The notes beneath the pieces are model-generated. The model searched no databases and was not told the DNA's origin. It worked only from the letters and a program-made list of their open reading frames with translations. Positions 1 to 8,940 of a DNA stretch of 64,000 nucleotides are shown one piece after another. Numbering within the stretch: position 1 is the first letter of the stretch; each line of letters opens with the position of its first letter. This DNA is from Phyllobacterium calauticae. GTDB taxonomy: Bacteria; Pseudomonadota; Alphaproteobacteria; Rhizobiales; Rhizobiaceae. The stretch spans positions 310,001-374,000 of the forward strand of contig NZ_JAGENB010000002.1 of NCBI RefSeq assembly GCF_019991125.1. The letters run 5' to 3'. A program made the translations under genes and the position numbers.

Positions 1-65
1 AGCTTGTGCAGAGCGCCGGTGACCGGCTGGCACGGCGGTTCGACAAGCGCATCCGTCCCCGCTGA
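1..65 (+). CDS. metI: D-methionine ABC transporter permease MetI, C-terminal end only
   Basis: Reading from base 3 gives about 20 codons ending in TGA at 63-65. The peptide reads LVQSAGDRLARRFDKR and then IRPR, which resembles the usual C-terminus of MetI permeases. It is cut by the window start. It lies 31 bases upstream of a MetQ-family binding-protein gene on the same strand, the expected metN-metI-metQ order. The assignment rests on this short tail plus the context, so it is probable rather than certain. Confidence 0.6.
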   Translation, partial: LVQSAGDRLARRFDKRIRPR

Positions 66-96
66 AAACACGTTTACGTTAAAACAGGAGAGTACA

Positions 97-879
97 ATGT
101 TGAAGAAAATCCTCGTCACCGCTGCGGTGGCGGCAATGCTCAGCGCGACGGGCGCTCTGGCCGAAACGATCAAGATCGGCGTGACGCCGGGCGAACACGC
201 GCAGATCATGGAGAAGGTCAAGGAAATCGCCAAGCCGAAAGGCCTCGACATCGAAATCTTCGAATTTTCCGACTATGTCGTGCCGAACCAGGCGCTGAAC
301 GACGGCGAGCTTGATGCCAACTCGTTCCAGCACAAGCCTTATCTCGACAACCAGATTGCCGACCGCAAGTTCGATCTCGTCGATGTCGCCAACACCGTGA
401 ATTTTCCGATGGGCGTCTATTCGAAGAAGGTGAAGAGCTTCGACGCACTGGCCGATGGCGCGACGATTGCCATTCCGAACGATCCGACCAATGGCGGCCG
501 CGCACTGCTGATCCTTGCCGACAAGGGCGTGATCAAGCTGAAGGAAGGTTCGGGTCTCAAGGTGACGCTCGCCGATATCACCGAGAACAAGAAGAACTTC
601 AAGTTCGTCGAACTGGATGCTGCCCAGCTGCCGCGTTCCATCGACGATGTGGATGCTGCTGCCATCAACACCAATTACGCGCTTGAAGCTGGCCTTGATC
701 CGATGAAGGACCCGATTCTGAAGGAGGGTGAAAAGGCGCCCTACGTCAACCTGATCGCCGTGCGCAAGGCCGACAAGGACAAGCCCTGGGTCAAGACGCT
801 GATCGAATCCTACCATTCCGATCCGGTCAAGCAGTTCATCCTCGACAAGTACAAGGGGGCGGCTGTTCCCGCCTGGTAA
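97..879 (+). CDS. metQ: MetQ/NlpA family methionine-binding protein
   Basis: 260 aa periplasmic binding protein of the NlpA family, which hands methionine (often the D isomer) to the MetNI importer. Residues 1-22 are a Sec signal peptide (MLKKI, a hydrophobic run, then ALA-E). There is no lipobox cysteine, so this copy should be soluble in the periplasm, unlike E. coli MetQ. The mature part has the family patterns IKIGVTPGEHAQIME and LNDGELDANSFQH. The start is the ATG preceded by an AGGAG ribosome site; the reading frame is open further upstream to base 4, but that part overlaps the metI tail and lacks a signal peptide. It follows metI closely and ends at a hairpin shared with the convergent ugpC gene. 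Confidence 0.9.
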   Translation: MLKKILVTAAVAAMLSATGALAETIKIGVTPGEHAQIMEKVKEIAKPKGLDIEIFEFSDYVVPNQALNDGELDANSFQHKPYLDNQIADRKFDLVDVANTVNFPMGVYSKKVKSFDALADGATIAIPNDPTNGGRALLILADKGVIKLKEGSGLKVTLADITENKKNFKFVELDAAQLPRSIDDVDAAAINTNYALEAGLDPMKDPILKEGEKAPYVNLIAVRKADKDKPWVKTLIESYHSDPVKQFILDKYKGAAVPAW

Positions 880-889
880 TCGACACTTT

Positions 890-921
890 CACTCCCCTTC
901 GCCGATGGGTGGAGGGGAGTG
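890..921. terminator. bidirectional terminator between metQ and ugpC
   Basis: An 8-bp perfect inverted repeat, CACTCCCC at 890-897 and GGGGAGTG at 914-921, lies in the 59-base gap between two convergent genes. It is followed on the plus strand by a T-rich stretch (GTTTGCTTT). It could serve both metQ and the ugp operon. Confidence 0.6.
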
Positions 922-938
922 GTTTGCTTTGAATGTCT

Positions 939-2009
939 TCAGATGCGCTTGCCGTTGCCGCCGAAAAGATGCAGCTTTTCCCCCGGGATGATCACCCTCA
1001 GGTGATCGTCGGGCTGGGATACGGAACGGCCGGCAACCCGCACGACTACCCGCTCACCTCCGATGATGCCATAGACATAGCTTTCCGCGCCGACCGGCTC
1101 TACACCGAGCACTTTGAGGTCGAGCAGCAGGCCGCCAATGTGGCTTTCCGTGCCGGTGGCAACCTCCAGATCTTCCGGACGGAACCCGATCACCGCATCC
1201 TTGTCGGATACGGCAAGCCCCTCGGCGCCGATCCGCGTGCCGTCCCTCAGGATCAGGCCGGATTCGCCGGCGGTCACCGGAATGAGGTTCATCGGCGGTG
1301 CGCCGATGAAGCTGGCGACGAATGTGCTGGCGGGCTTTTCGTAGATATCCAGCGGCGCGCCGATCTGTTCGACCGCACCGGCATTCATCACCACGAGAAT
1401 ATCGGCGAGCGTCATGGCCTCCAGCTGGTCGTGGGTGACATAAACGCTGGTCACGCCGAGCTGGCGCTGCAGGTTCTTGATTTCCACCCGCATCTGGCCG
1501 CGCAGCTTGGCGTCGAGATTGGAGAGGGGTTCGTCGAAGAGGAACACTTTGGGGTTGCGCACAATGGCGCGGCCCATGGCGACGCGCTGCCGCTGGCCGC
1601 CTGACAGTTCGCGTGGTCGCCGTTCGAGCAGATGCGCCAGCTCCAGCGTTGCCGCTGCTTCGCGCACACGCTTGTCGATCTGGTCCTTCGGCATGCCGCG
1701 GTTGCGCAGGCCGTAGGCCATGTTGTCATAGACCTTCATATGCGGATAGAGCGCATAGTTCTGGAAGACCATGGCGATGTCGCGTTCGGCGGGGCCGAGA
1801 TCGTTGACAACCTTGTCGTCGATCTTGACCGTGCCGTCGGTAATGGATTCCAGCCCCGCGATCATGCGCAGGAGGGTCGATTTTCCGCAGCCCGACGGGC
1901 CGACAAGCACGCACAAGGCGCCGTCCTTGATGTCTATGTCGACGCCTTTGACCGCCTCGACGCCGCCGGCATAGACCTTGCGGACATTGGTGAGTTCAAC
2001 ACTTGCCAT
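939..2009 (-). CDS. ugpC: sn-glycerol-3-phosphate ABC transporter ATP-binding protein UgpC
   Basis: 356 aa ATPase of the MalK/UgpC group, powering uptake of glycerol-3-phosphate and glycerophosphodiesters. The Walker A motif GPSGCGKST is at residues 37-45, followed by the ABC signature [14 protein letters not shown] and Walker [15 protein letters not shown]-terminal TOBE-type regulatory region ([10 protein letters not shown]) follows. It is the last gene of ugpB-ugpA-ugpE-ugpC and starts 6 bases after ugpE stops. Substrate is assigned from the UgpB gene in the same operon, because MalK-type ATPases alone do not reveal the sugar. Confidence 0.92.
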   Translation of the reverse strand: MASVELTNVRKVYAGGVEAVKGVDIDIKDGALCVLVGPSGCGKSTLLRMIAGLESITDGTVKIDDKVVNDLGPAERDIAMVFQNYALYPHMKVYDNMAYGLRNRGMPKDQIDKRVREAAATLELAHLLERRPRELSGGQRQRVAMGRAIVRNPKVFLFDEPLSNLDAKLRGQMRVEIKNLQRQLGVTSVYVTHDQLEAMTLADILVVMNAGAVEQIGAPLDIYEKPASTFVASFIGAPPMNLIPVTAGESGLILRDGTRIGAEGLAVSDKDAVIGFRPEDLEVATGTESHIGGLLLDLKVLGVEPVGAESYVYGIIGGERVVVRVAGRSVSQPDDHLRVIIPGEKLHLFGGNGKRI

Positions 2010-2015
2010 ATGGGA

Positions 2016-2864
2016 TCATTTCTCCGTTTCGACCAGGCCGCGCACGAACCAGCGTTGCATCAGCACAACGACGAGGATCGGGGGGAGGATGGCCAGAATG
2101 CAGGTCACCATCACCAGATGCCATTCAGTGTCGGCATCGGCGAAGGAAATCATTTTGCGCAGACCGATGACGATGGTCGTCATGTCATTGCGGTTCGTCA
2201 TCAGCAGCGGCCAGAGATACTGGGTCCAGCCGTAGATAAAGAGGATGACGAACAGCGCTGCGATGTTGGTTTTGGACAGGGGCAGCAGGATGTCCTTGAA
2301 GAAGCGCCATGGGCCTGCACCGTCGACGCGTGCCGCTTCCACCAGCTCGCCTGGTATGGTCATGAAGAACTGCCGGAACAGGAGGGTTGCGGTAGCCGAT
2401 GCCATGAGGGGAACCGTCAGGCCCGTGTAGGTATCGATGAGGCCGAGATCGACCATGACCTTGTAGGTCGGCAGGATGCGGACTTCGACCGGCAGCATCA
2501 GGGTGATGAAGATCAGCCAGAAGAAGACCATGCGGCCGGGAAAGCGGAAGAAGACGATGGCATAGGCCGACAGGATCGAAATGATGATTTTGCCGACGGC
2601 AATCGCCAGCGCCATGATCGTGCTGTTGATGAGCAGGCGGCCGACACTCACGCCGCCGATGCGGCCGATGCCGCCGAAAAGTGCCGTCGTGTAGTTTTCC
2701 CAGAAATGCCCGCCGGGCAGCAGGGACAGTGGCGGCCGCATGATATCCTGCAGCGACTGGGTCGAGGCGATGAAAGCGTAGTAGATCGGGAAGGCCACGA
2801 TCAGGATGCCGACAATCAGGATGATGTGGGCAATGAGGCGGCCGATGGGATTGTTCTGGATCAT
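2016..2864 (-). CDS. ugpE: sn-glycerol-3-phosphate ABC transporter permease UgpE
   Basis: 282 aa inner-membrane permease of the MalG type with about six membrane spans. The EAA loop (ELVEAARVDGAGPWRFFKDI) that docks on the ATPase is near residue 190. It lies between ugpA and ugpC, 11 bases after the ugpA stop. With UgpA it forms the membrane channel of the importer. The length is normal for the family (about 280 aa). Confidence 0.92.
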   Translation of the reverse strand: MIQNNPIGRLIAHIILIVGILIVAFPIYYAFIASTQSLQDIMRPPLSLLPGGHFWENYTTALFGGIGRIGGVSVGRLLINSTIMALAIAVGKIIISILSAYAIVFFRFPGRMVFFWLIFITLMLPVEVRILPTYKVMVDLGLIDTYTGLTVPLMASATATLLFRQFFMTIPGELVEAARVDGAGPWRFFKDILLPLSKTNIAALFVILFIYGWTQYLWPLLMTNRNDMTTIVIGLRKMISFADADTEWHLVMVTCILAILPPILVVVLMQRWFVRGLVETEK

Positions 2865-2875
2865 CTCTGCGCTCC

Positions 2876-3766
2876 TCAGCCGTAATGCACTTTGCGCTCG
2901 ACATAACGGAACTGGATTGCCGTCAAGCCGATGACGATGACCATGAGGATCACCGATTGTGCTGCGGAGTCGCCAAGGATCAGGTTGACGAAGCCGTCAT
3001 TGTAAACCTTGTAGACCAATGTCTCCGTGGCCTTGCCGGGGCCGCCGCCGGTGACGGCATGAATGATGCCGAACGTGTCGAAGAAGGCGTAGACGGTGTT
3101 GACGACCAGCAGGAAGAACGTCGTCGGAGCAAGCAGCGGGAAAATGATCGTCCAGAAGCGCTTGGTTTCGCCCGCACCATCGATGGCGGCGGCTTCGATC
3201 AGCGATTTGGGAATGGACTGCAGCCCGGCAACGAAGAACAGGAAATTGTAGCTGATCTGCTTCCACGCGGCCGCGGCAACCACCAGCAGCATGGCCTGGT
3301 TGCTGTTGAGCAGCGGGTCCCAATTGTAGCCGGCGGAGCGGATCATGTAGGCGAACGTGCCCATCGAGGGGTTGAACAGGAACAGCCAGAGCATGCCGGC
3401 AATGGCCGGGGCGACGGCGTAGGGCCAGATCATCAGGGTGCGGTAGACACCTTTGCCGCGAATGACCTTGTCCGCCATGACAGCAAACAGCAGCGCGAAG
3501 CCCATGGCAATGACTGCCGTGGCGATGGAGAAGATGACCGTGACCTGCAGCGAGTTCAGGTAATTGGGGTCACTCAGGATGCGCTTGAAATTGCCGAGGC
3601 CGACGAACTGGGTCGACAGGCCGAACGGATCCTCGCGCAGCACCGACTGGCGGATGGCCTGCGACGCGGGCCAGTAGAAAAAGACAATCGTGATGGCAAG
3701 CTGCGGCGCCAGCAGCAGATATGGCAGGACCTTGTTCGGAAAAGTGACACGCGTTGACGATGCCAT
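2876..3766 (-). CDS. ugpA: sn-glycerol-3-phosphate ABC transporter permease UgpA
   Basis: 296 aa permease of the MalF type. It has about six hydrophobic spans, and the EAA motif is seen as [20 protein letters not shown]. The ATG at 3766 (MASSTRVTF) was chosen because AGAGGGGC lies just upstream; an in-frame start 33 bases earlier lacks a good ribosome site. It follows ugpB by about 65 bases and precedes ugpE. Confidence 0.92.
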   Translation of the reverse strand: MASSTRVTFPNKVLPYLLLAPQLAITIVFFYWPASQAIRQSVLREDPFGLSTQFVGLGNFKRILSDPNYLNSLQVTVIFSIATAVIAMGFALLFAVMADKVIRGKGVYRTLMIWPYAVAPAIAGMLWLFLFNPSMGTFAYMIRSAGYNWDPLLNSNQAMLLVVAAAAWKQISYNFLFFVAGLQSIPKSLIEAAAIDGAGETKRFWTIIFPLLAPTTFFLLVVNTVYAFFDTFGIIHAVTGGGPGKATETLVYKVYNDGFVNLILGDSAAQSVILMVIVIGLTAIQFRYVERKVHYG

Positions 3767-3831
3767 GATTGCCCCTCTTGAAAAGAGCCCCGTCCGCAAG
3801 ACATGCGGACGGGGCGTTCATGAACCGGCTC

Positions 3832-5142
3832 TTACTGGCCGTTCGCCTGTTTGATGGCTGCATTGCCGCGCTTGACGGCATTGTCGAGGGCCTGCTGGGC
3901 CGTCTGCTTGCCGGAGAGCATGTTCTCGAACTCTTCGTTCTCGATATCACGCACCTGTGGCAGGTTCGGCAGGCGGACGCCCTTGGAGTTTTCCGTCGGC
4001 GCCTTGCCCATCATCTGCTTGATCGGAATTTCGCGGGCAGGGTTCTTGTCGTAGAAACCGGACTTCTTGGTGTCCTCATAGGCGGCAAGGGTCACCGGCA
4101 GATAGCCGGATACCTGGTGCAGGCGGGCCTGGATGTCGGTGCGCGACAGGAAGGTGAAGAAGGCGGCAACGCCCTTGTATTCCGCGTCGGACTTGCCTGC
4201 GAACACCCAGAGGCTGGCGCCACCCGGTGTCGTGTTCTGCGGTGCACCCTTGGCATCGGGGTCATAGGGAAGCTGGCCGGTGCCGTAGTTCATGCCCGAC
4301 TTGACCACGTCGCCCAGGCCACCGGAGGATTCGGTGAAGATGCCGCATTCGCCCGACAGGAACAGCGGCTTGGCTTCGGATGTGCGCCCGCCGTAACGGA
4401 AGGTGCCGTCCTTGGCGAGGTCGGCCAGTTCCTGGAAGTGTTTGACATAGATCGGCGCGTTGATCTTCAGCTCGACATCGGTTCCGGCAATGCCGTTTTC
4501 ATTGGTGCCGTAGGAGACATTGTTCCAGGCGGCAAAGTTTTCCGTGTGGATCCATGTCAGCCATGTCGAGGTGTAGCCGCATTTGGCAGCGCCGCTGGTC
4601 TTGATCTTCTTGGCGGCTTCCCAGACTTCCGGCCAGGTTTTTGGCGGGTTGTTTTCATCCAGCCCGGCCTTCTTGAAGATATCCTTGTTGTAGTAAAGGA
4701 TCGGCGAGGAGCTGTTGTAGGGGAAGGACAGCATCGTGCCGTCCGGCTTGGAATAATAGGCGACGATGCCCGGCAGATAGAGGCTCTTGTCGAACTTTGC
4801 GCCGCCCATCGAGAGAATGTCGGCCACCGGTTTGATCGCGCCCTCGGCGCCCATCATGACGCCGGTTCCCGCGTCGAATACCTGCATGATATGCGGGGCC
4901 TGCTTGGCACGGAACGCGGCAATGCCGGCGTTCAACGTTTCCGGATAGGTCCCCTTGAACACTGGAACGACCTTGTAGTCGCTCTGGCTTTCGTTGAATT
5001 CCTTCGACAGGGTTTCAACAACCTCGTTGTTGGCACCGGTCATGGCATGCCACCAGCTGATTTCGGTGACGGCAAAGGATGAGGTGGACGATGCTAGGAT
5101 AAGTCCGAGCGCAAGGCTGAGCGAAGTGCCGCGAAATGTCAT
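3832..5142 (-). CDS. ugpB: sn-glycerol-3-phosphate-binding protein UgpB
   Basis: 436 aa periplasmic solute-binding protein (extracellular family 1). A signal peptide covers roughly residues 1-24 (MTFRGTSLSLALGLILASSTSSFA). The mature protein matches E. coli UgpB closely by eye: AGIAAFRAKQAPHIMQVFDAG, then PYNSSSPILYYNKDIFKKAGL, then GGASLWVFAGK, then SGYLPVT. The start at 5142 follows GGGAGA; 29 further in-frame upstream codons give no signal peptide. It is the first gene of the ugp operon, about 75 bases downstream of a three-unit Pho-box-like site, so it is probably induced by phosphate starvation. Confidence 0.95.
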   Translation of the reverse strand: MTFRGTSLSLALGLILASSTSSFAVTEISWWHAMTGANNEVVETLSKEFNESQSDYKVVPVFKGTYPETLNAGIAAFRAKQAPHIMQVFDAGTGVMMGAEGAIKPVADILSMGGAKFDKSLYLPGIVAYYSKPDGTMLSFPYNSSSPILYYNKDIFKKAGLDENNPPKTWPEVWEAAKKIKTSGAAKCGYTSTWLTWIHTENFAAWNNVSYGTNENGIAGTDVELKINAPIYVKHFQELADLAKDGTFRYGGRTSEAKPLFLSGECGIFTESSGGLGDVVKSGMNYGTGQLPYDPDAKGAPQNTTPGGASLWVFAGKSDAEYKGVAAFFTFLSRTDIQARLHQVSGYLPVTLAAYEDTKKSGFYDKNPAREIPIKQMMGKAPTENSKGVRLPNLPQVRDIENEEFENMLSGKQTAQQALDNAVKRGNAAIKQANGQ

Positions 5143-5214
5143 GTATGTCTCCCATAATGAGGCGTCGTTAGGAACACGCTTATTGGATGCGCTTATGGGC
5201 ACTATCCTCATTAT

Positions 5215-5243
5215 GTGACAGAGAAACAACAGTTTTATGACTT
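5215..5243 (-). promoter_or_regulatory. Pho box (PhoB-binding half-sites) upstream of ugpB
   Basis: Read on the minus strand, the segment is AAGTCAT, AAAA, CTGTTGT, TTCT, CTGTCAC: three 7-base units separated by 4-base spacers. Against the PhoB unit CTGTCAT they match 5, 5 and 6 of 7 positions. The 11-base period is the known PhoB architecture, and ugp is a classic PhoB target. The site lies about 73 bases before the ugpB start. Confidence 0.7.
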
Positions 5244-5304
5244 TGGTCGAATGTCTGGGTTAACGCCTGTGGAAAAAATGCTCAGCTGTTCACTTTTGCG
5301 CCGG

Positions 5305-5904
5305 TCAGATGAGGGTGACGCCGGCCTTGCGCATATTCGCGACCATGGCGGCCAGTGACCCGCCCATGTCGATGGCGCGGCAGGCATCGAGCAGCACATC
5401 GGCGGTAAAACCGTGCGCCACCGCATCCAGCGCGGAGTAGGCGACGCAATAGTCTGTCGCCAGCCCGACAAAGGTCACATTGGTGATGCCGCGCTCGCGC
5501 AGGTAGCCGGCAAGGCCGGTCGGGGTCTTGCGGTCGTTCTCGAAAAACGCCGAGTAACTGTCGATGTGGGGACGGAAGCCCTTGCGGATGATCAGTTCGG
5601 CCTTGGTCCACTGCAGATCCGCATGGAAATCGGCGCCCGGCGTGCCCTGAATGCAATGGTCCGGCCACAGCGTCTGGTCGCCGTAGGGCATTTTCACCGT
5701 GTCGAAGGGCGCCTTGCCGGGATGGGAAAAAGCGAAGCTCGAATGGCCGGCCGGGTGCCAGTCCTGCGTCAGGATGACGTGATCGAACCGGATGATCAGT
5801 TTGTTGATGATCGGGACGATTTCGCTTCCGCCATCCACGGCCAGTGTGCCGCCCGGGCAAAAATCGTTCTGCACATCGATGACGACAAGCGCATCCCCAG
5901 CCAT
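5305..5904 (-). CDS. pncA: nicotinamidase / pyrazinamidase PncA
   Basis: 199 aa cytoplasmic isochorismatase-fold hydrolase converting nicotinamide to nicotinate for NAD salvage. Catalytic Asp10 is in VVIDVQNDFCPGG, the metal site is DWHPAGHSSF, the lysine is in LIIRKGF, and the nucleophile Cys is in GLATDYCVAYSALDA. The start at 5904 (MAGDALVV) follows CGGAGA. That ribosome site is part of a 10-bp inverted repeat (5911-5951), so it may be folded. The gene lies 53 bases downstream of nagA on the same strand and may be partly co-transcribed, although its function is unrelated. Confidence 0.93.
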   Translation of the reverse strand: MAGDALVVIDVQNDFCPGGTLAVDGGSEIVPIINKLIIRFDHVILTQDWHPAGHSSFAFSHPGKAPFDTVKMPYGDQTLWPDHCIQGTPGADFHADLQWTKAELIIRKGFRPHIDSYSAFFENDRKTPTGLAGYLRERGITNVTFVGLATDYCVAYSALDAVAHGFTADVLLDACRAIDMGGSLAAMVANMRKAGVTLI

Positions 5905-5910
5905 TTTATT

Positions 5911-5951
5911 TCTCCGATTGTCCAAAGAGGGCAAGTATCGTCAATCGGAGA
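5911..5951 (-). promoter_or_regulatory. hairpin overlapping the pncA ribosome-binding site
   Basis: TCTCCGATTG at 5911-5920 and CAATCGGAGA at 5942-5951 form a perfect 10-bp stem with a 21-base loop between nagA and pncA. On the transcript the 3' arm contains the CGGAGA ribosome site of pncA. No T-run follows, so it is not a standard terminator. It could limit pncA translation or protect the nagA mRNA end. Confidence 0.45.
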
Positions 5952-5957
5952 AGCCCG

Positions 5958-7127
5958 TCAACTCGGGTTTCGGGCGTAATGCAGATCGCCGTCGATCCAG
6001 ACGTGATCGACGTCAAGCGCATCATCGAGATGCACGATATTGGCGACATATCCGGTGCCAATGCGCCCGTAGCGATGATCGATCCGGATGCTCTCGGCGG
6101 GATAGAGCGAGGCCATCCGCAGGGCTTCCTCCAGGTCAAGTCCAAGCTCGCGATGGACGAAGCGGACTGCCGAAATCATGTCGAGATCGGCTCCCGCCAA
6201 CGTGCCGTCTTCGAGCGTCAGGCGGCCGTCATGCCGCCGGATCGTCCGTCCGTTCAGCGTGAAGGTGGTGATATCCGTGCCGATGGTCGACATGGCGTCG
6301 GTCACGAGAAAAATCCTGGCCGGACCCTGCTTGGCACGCAGGGCAATCGCCATCGAGGCCTTGCTGACGTGAAAACCGTCGGCAATCAGCCCTGCCGACA
6401 ATTCGCCGGTTTCAAGGATGGCGCCGACAACGCCGGGGCTGCGGTTTCCGAGCTGGCTCATGGCATTGAAAAGATGGGTTGCCATGGACGCGCCGGCATC
6501 CTTGGCCGCGACAGCCATTTCATAAGTTGCGCCGCTATGGCCGATGCTGACGATGACGCCCGCATCGACCATGGCCTTGATCTTGTCGACGGGAACGGTC
6601 TCCGGGGCGACAGTGGTGAGCAGTACCGGCAGTGCCTGCACGGCTTCCACGATCGCCACAAGATCGCTGTCCTCCATCGGGCGGATAAGCGCGGGATCGT
6701 GCGTGCCCTTGTGTGAGACGGAAAGGTGCGGCCCTTCGAGATGCAGGCCGATAAATCCGGTGACTTTTTCCAGCGCCGCCGCCTTGCCGGCGGCAATCGC
6801 CGCATTGGTGATGGCGGGGGTGTCGGTGATCAGGGTTGGCAGGAGGGCCGTCGTGCCGAAGGCGAAATGCGCCTGGCAGATGGTCCTGATCGCCTCGACA
6901 CTCGGGCCGTCATTCAGGAGAACGCCGCCGCCGCCATTCACCTGCACGTCGATGAAACCGGGCACAAGCTTGCCGCCCTTGAGCGCGACACGGCGAACAT
7001 CCGCAGGGATGTCCGCCTGGGCAACGATACCGGTGATGGCGCCCGCATCGACGAGAATTGCCGAACCGGCATGCCAGGTTTCGCCGTCAAAAATGTCGGC
7101 GCCGGTCAGTGCATAGACAGTGCTCAT
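5958..7127 (-). CDS. nagA: N-acetylglucosamine-6-phosphate deacetylase NagA
   Basis: 389 aa amidohydrolase-fold enzyme turning GlcNAc-6-phosphate into glucosamine-6-phosphate and acetate. The motifs GFIDVQVNGGGGV, FIGLHLEGPHLS, VSIGHSGATYE, ATHLFNAMSQ, LIADGFHV and LVTDAM with its catalytic Asp are all present and in order. The start overlaps the stop of the upstream SIS-domain gene by 4 bases (ATGA), so the two are translationally coupled. It is the last sugar gene of the kinase-gntR-SIS-nagA operon. Confidence 0.94.
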   Translation of the reverse strand: MSTVYALTGADIFDGETWHAGSAILVDAGAITGIVAQADIPADVRRVALKGGKLVPGFIDVQVNGGGGVLLNDGPSVEAIRTICQAHFAFGTTALLPTLITDTPAITNAAIAAGKAAALEKVTGFIGLHLEGPHLSVSHKGTHDPALIRPMEDSDLVAIVEAVQALPVLLTTVAPETVPVDKIKAMVDAGVIVSIGHSGATYEMAVAAKDAGASMATHLFNAMSQLGNRSPGVVGAILETGELSAGLIADGFHVSKASMAIALRAKQGPARIFLVTDAMSTIGTDITTFTLNGRTIRRHDGRLTLEDGTLAGADLDMISAVRFVHRELGLDLEEALRMASLYPAESIRIDHRYGRIGTGYVANIVHLDDALDVDHVWIDGDLHYARNPS

Positions 7128-8155
7128 ATTGTTTCAGTCACTTTTCTCAAATGCGGTGGCTCGTCCGGATTCAATCCGCGGCTGCGGGCGAAATCTTCCA
7201 CGAAAGCATAGAATGATACCAGCAGAGTGAGCGGGTCCGTCAATGGGTGCGACGTCGCGATGAACGGCAATGCGGTGGCTTTCGATGGCTTCGCCGATGT
7301 CAGGAAGACGGCGGCTTCCTGCTCGGCAAGGCGATCGGCAGCCTGCACGATTGAATCCTCAGCCGCATCGCGCGCTGCAAGCACCAGAACGGGGAAATCC
7401 TTGCCGACGATGGCCTTGGGTCCGTGCATGACTTCGGCGGCGCTGTAGGATTCCGCGTGCATGGCGCTGGTTTCCTTGAATTTCAGCGCCACTTCGTTGG
7501 CAATGGCAAGGGATGGTCCGCGTCCAAGCACGAAAAGCGAGTTCTCGCCCTTCATGGCGGCGCCGAACGGCGACCAGTCGCAGCGGATGGCGGCTGCAAG
7601 GGCCTTGGGCAGTTCATCGATGGCGGCAAGCAGTTCTTTGTTCTGCGTCCAGTGGCCGATCATGGCGAGCCCGGCGACCGCCGAGCTGACAAAGGTCTTG
7701 GTGGCGGCGACGCTGCGTTCCTGTCCCGCCAGGATGTCGATGGCGAGATCGCTGGCATAGGCGAGATCGGAATTGATTTCATTGGTGATGGCGAGCGTCA
7801 GCGCGCCGCTTTCGCGTGCAGCCTTGGTCATGCTGACAATGTCGGGGCTCTTGCCTGACTGGGAAATGGAGAGCGTTGCGGCGCTCTCGAGTTTCAGGGT
7901 GATGCCATAGATCGAGGCGACGGACGGTCCGAGCGAGGCGACGGGAATGCCTGCGGTCAGTTCCGTTGCGTATTTCAGATAGGCTGTCACATGGTCCGAT
8001 GAACCGCGGGCAATGGAGGCCAGGAAGGGCGGGTTCTTCTCGCGCAGTCTTGCTCCGGCATTGGCCAGCGTATCGCGGGAAGCATCGAGAAACCGCGCGG
8101 TTACATCCGGGATGGAGCGAATTTCTTCGCGCATGAGAGTTCCGTTGGTGGTCAA
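7124..8155 (-). CDS. SIS-domain aminosugar isomerase/deaminase (GlmS C-terminal-like, NagB-II type)
   Basis: 343 aa protein with two SIS sugar-phosphate-binding domains, as in the isomerase half of GlmS but without the glutaminase domain. Visible features are RGSSDHVTAYLKY, LSISQSGKSPD, TFVSSAVAGLAMIG and ESYSAAEVMHGPKA. Next to nagA this fits the NagB-II type glucosamine-6-phosphate deaminase that yields fructose-6-phosphate. It overlaps gntR upstream and nagA downstream by 4 bases each. The substrate is inferred from the operon; a related role on another amino-sugar phosphate is possible. Confidence 0.88.
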   Translation of the reverse strand: MTTNGTLMREEIRSIPDVTARFLDASRDTLANAGARLREKNPPFLASIARGSSDHVTAYLKYATELTAGIPVASLGPSVASIYGITLKLESAATLSISQSGKSPDIVSMTKAARESGALTLAITNEINSDLAYASDLAIDILAGQERSVAATKTFVSSAVAGLAMIGHWTQNKELLAAIDELPKALAAAIRCDWSPFGAAMKGENSLFVLGRGPSLAIANEVALKFKETSAMHAESYSAAEVMHGPKAIVGKDFPVLVLAARDAAEDSIVQAADRLAEQEAAVFLTSAKPSKATALPFIATSHPLTDPLTLLVSFYAFVEDFARSRGLNPDEPPHLRKVTETI

Positions 8156-8940
8156 AGTACTGCTCCTGAAATTTCCGAGGAGTCGCCGAGCTTCAGCTCC
8201 GCGACAAATTCATAGGCATCCGCCCGATAGATCGACCGGGTAAATTCGATCACTTTTCCCGATTCGAGATAGGATATGCGCTCGATGTTGAGGCTGGCGG
8301 AACCCGCGGGCACCTCGAGCAATTTGGCATCGGCCTCCTTCAGGATTGCCGCCGAAATGCGCTGAATGGCGCGGGCCGGGCGATTGCCGCCCTCCGCCAG
8401 CACCGCATAGAGCGACAGCGTGACCAGTTCCGGATTGGGCAGCACCTGAATGGACAGGGCGGCGCGTTCAATCGCCATGGGCGTGTCATTGGCAACGCGC
8501 AAGCGGCTGATGCGGGCAACTTTCTCGCCCGAGGAAAGACCGAGCGTGACCATTTCTTCCGGCGAGGGCGGATAGATGCCGCGATCGAGCCATGTGGAAC
8601 GCACGATCATGCCGCGCCGCGCCATGTCCTCGGTGAACGAGGTCAGGTGTGACAGCGATTGCTCGACCCGTTCCGAACGGGGGGCGACAAAGGTGCCGGA
8701 GCCATGCCGCTGCACGAGCAGGCCGGTGTTGACCAGCCCCTGAACCGCCTTGCGCACGGTGACACGCGAAATATCGGCGATGGTGGCAAGTTCCCGTTCG
8801 GGCGGCAAGGCATCGCCCGGCTGCAGCATGCCGTCGCGGACAGCCGTTTCAATCAGCCGCTGCAGCTTGACGTAGAGCGGGCCGCCGCTGGCGGAACCGT
8901 CGTTCAGGGACGGCAGGATATCGATCAATCCATCAGCCAT
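8152..8940 (-). CDS. GntR/HutC-family transcriptional regulator of amino-sugar genes
   Basis: 262 aa. The N-terminal winged helix lies at about residues 20-95 (QLIETAVRDGMLQPGDALPPERELA, then SRVTVRKAVQGLV). A UTRA ligand domain at about 110-255 has the family pattern RISRLRVANDTPMAIE and ends with FTRSIYRADAYEF. NagQ/NagR/YvoA-type members of this family sense amino-sugar phosphates and repress nag genes. It is the second gene of the operon. The tandem AATACCAATA units at 9843-9863 are candidate operators, which would make the operon autoregulated and would also control the divergent murQ arm. Confidence 0.9.
   Translation of the reverse strand: MADGLIDILPSLNDGSASGGPLYVKLQRLIETAVRDGMLQPGDALPPERELATIADISRVTVRKAVQGLVNTGLLVQRHGSGTFVAPRSERVEQSLSHLTSFTEDMARRGMIVRSTWLDRGIYPPSPEEMVTLGLSSGEKVARISRLRVANDTPMAIERAALSIQVLPNPELVTLSLYAVLAEGGNRPARAIQRISAAILKEADAKLLEVPAGSASLNIERISYLESGKVIEFTRSIYRADAYEFVAELKLGDSSEISGAVL

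Noticed and set aside
1632-2885. Long plus-strand open frame of about 417 codons opposite ugpC/ugpE
   Set aside because: It is antisense to clear transporter genes, rich in His, Asp and Gln as expected for the complement of GC-rich coding DNA, and shows no domain.
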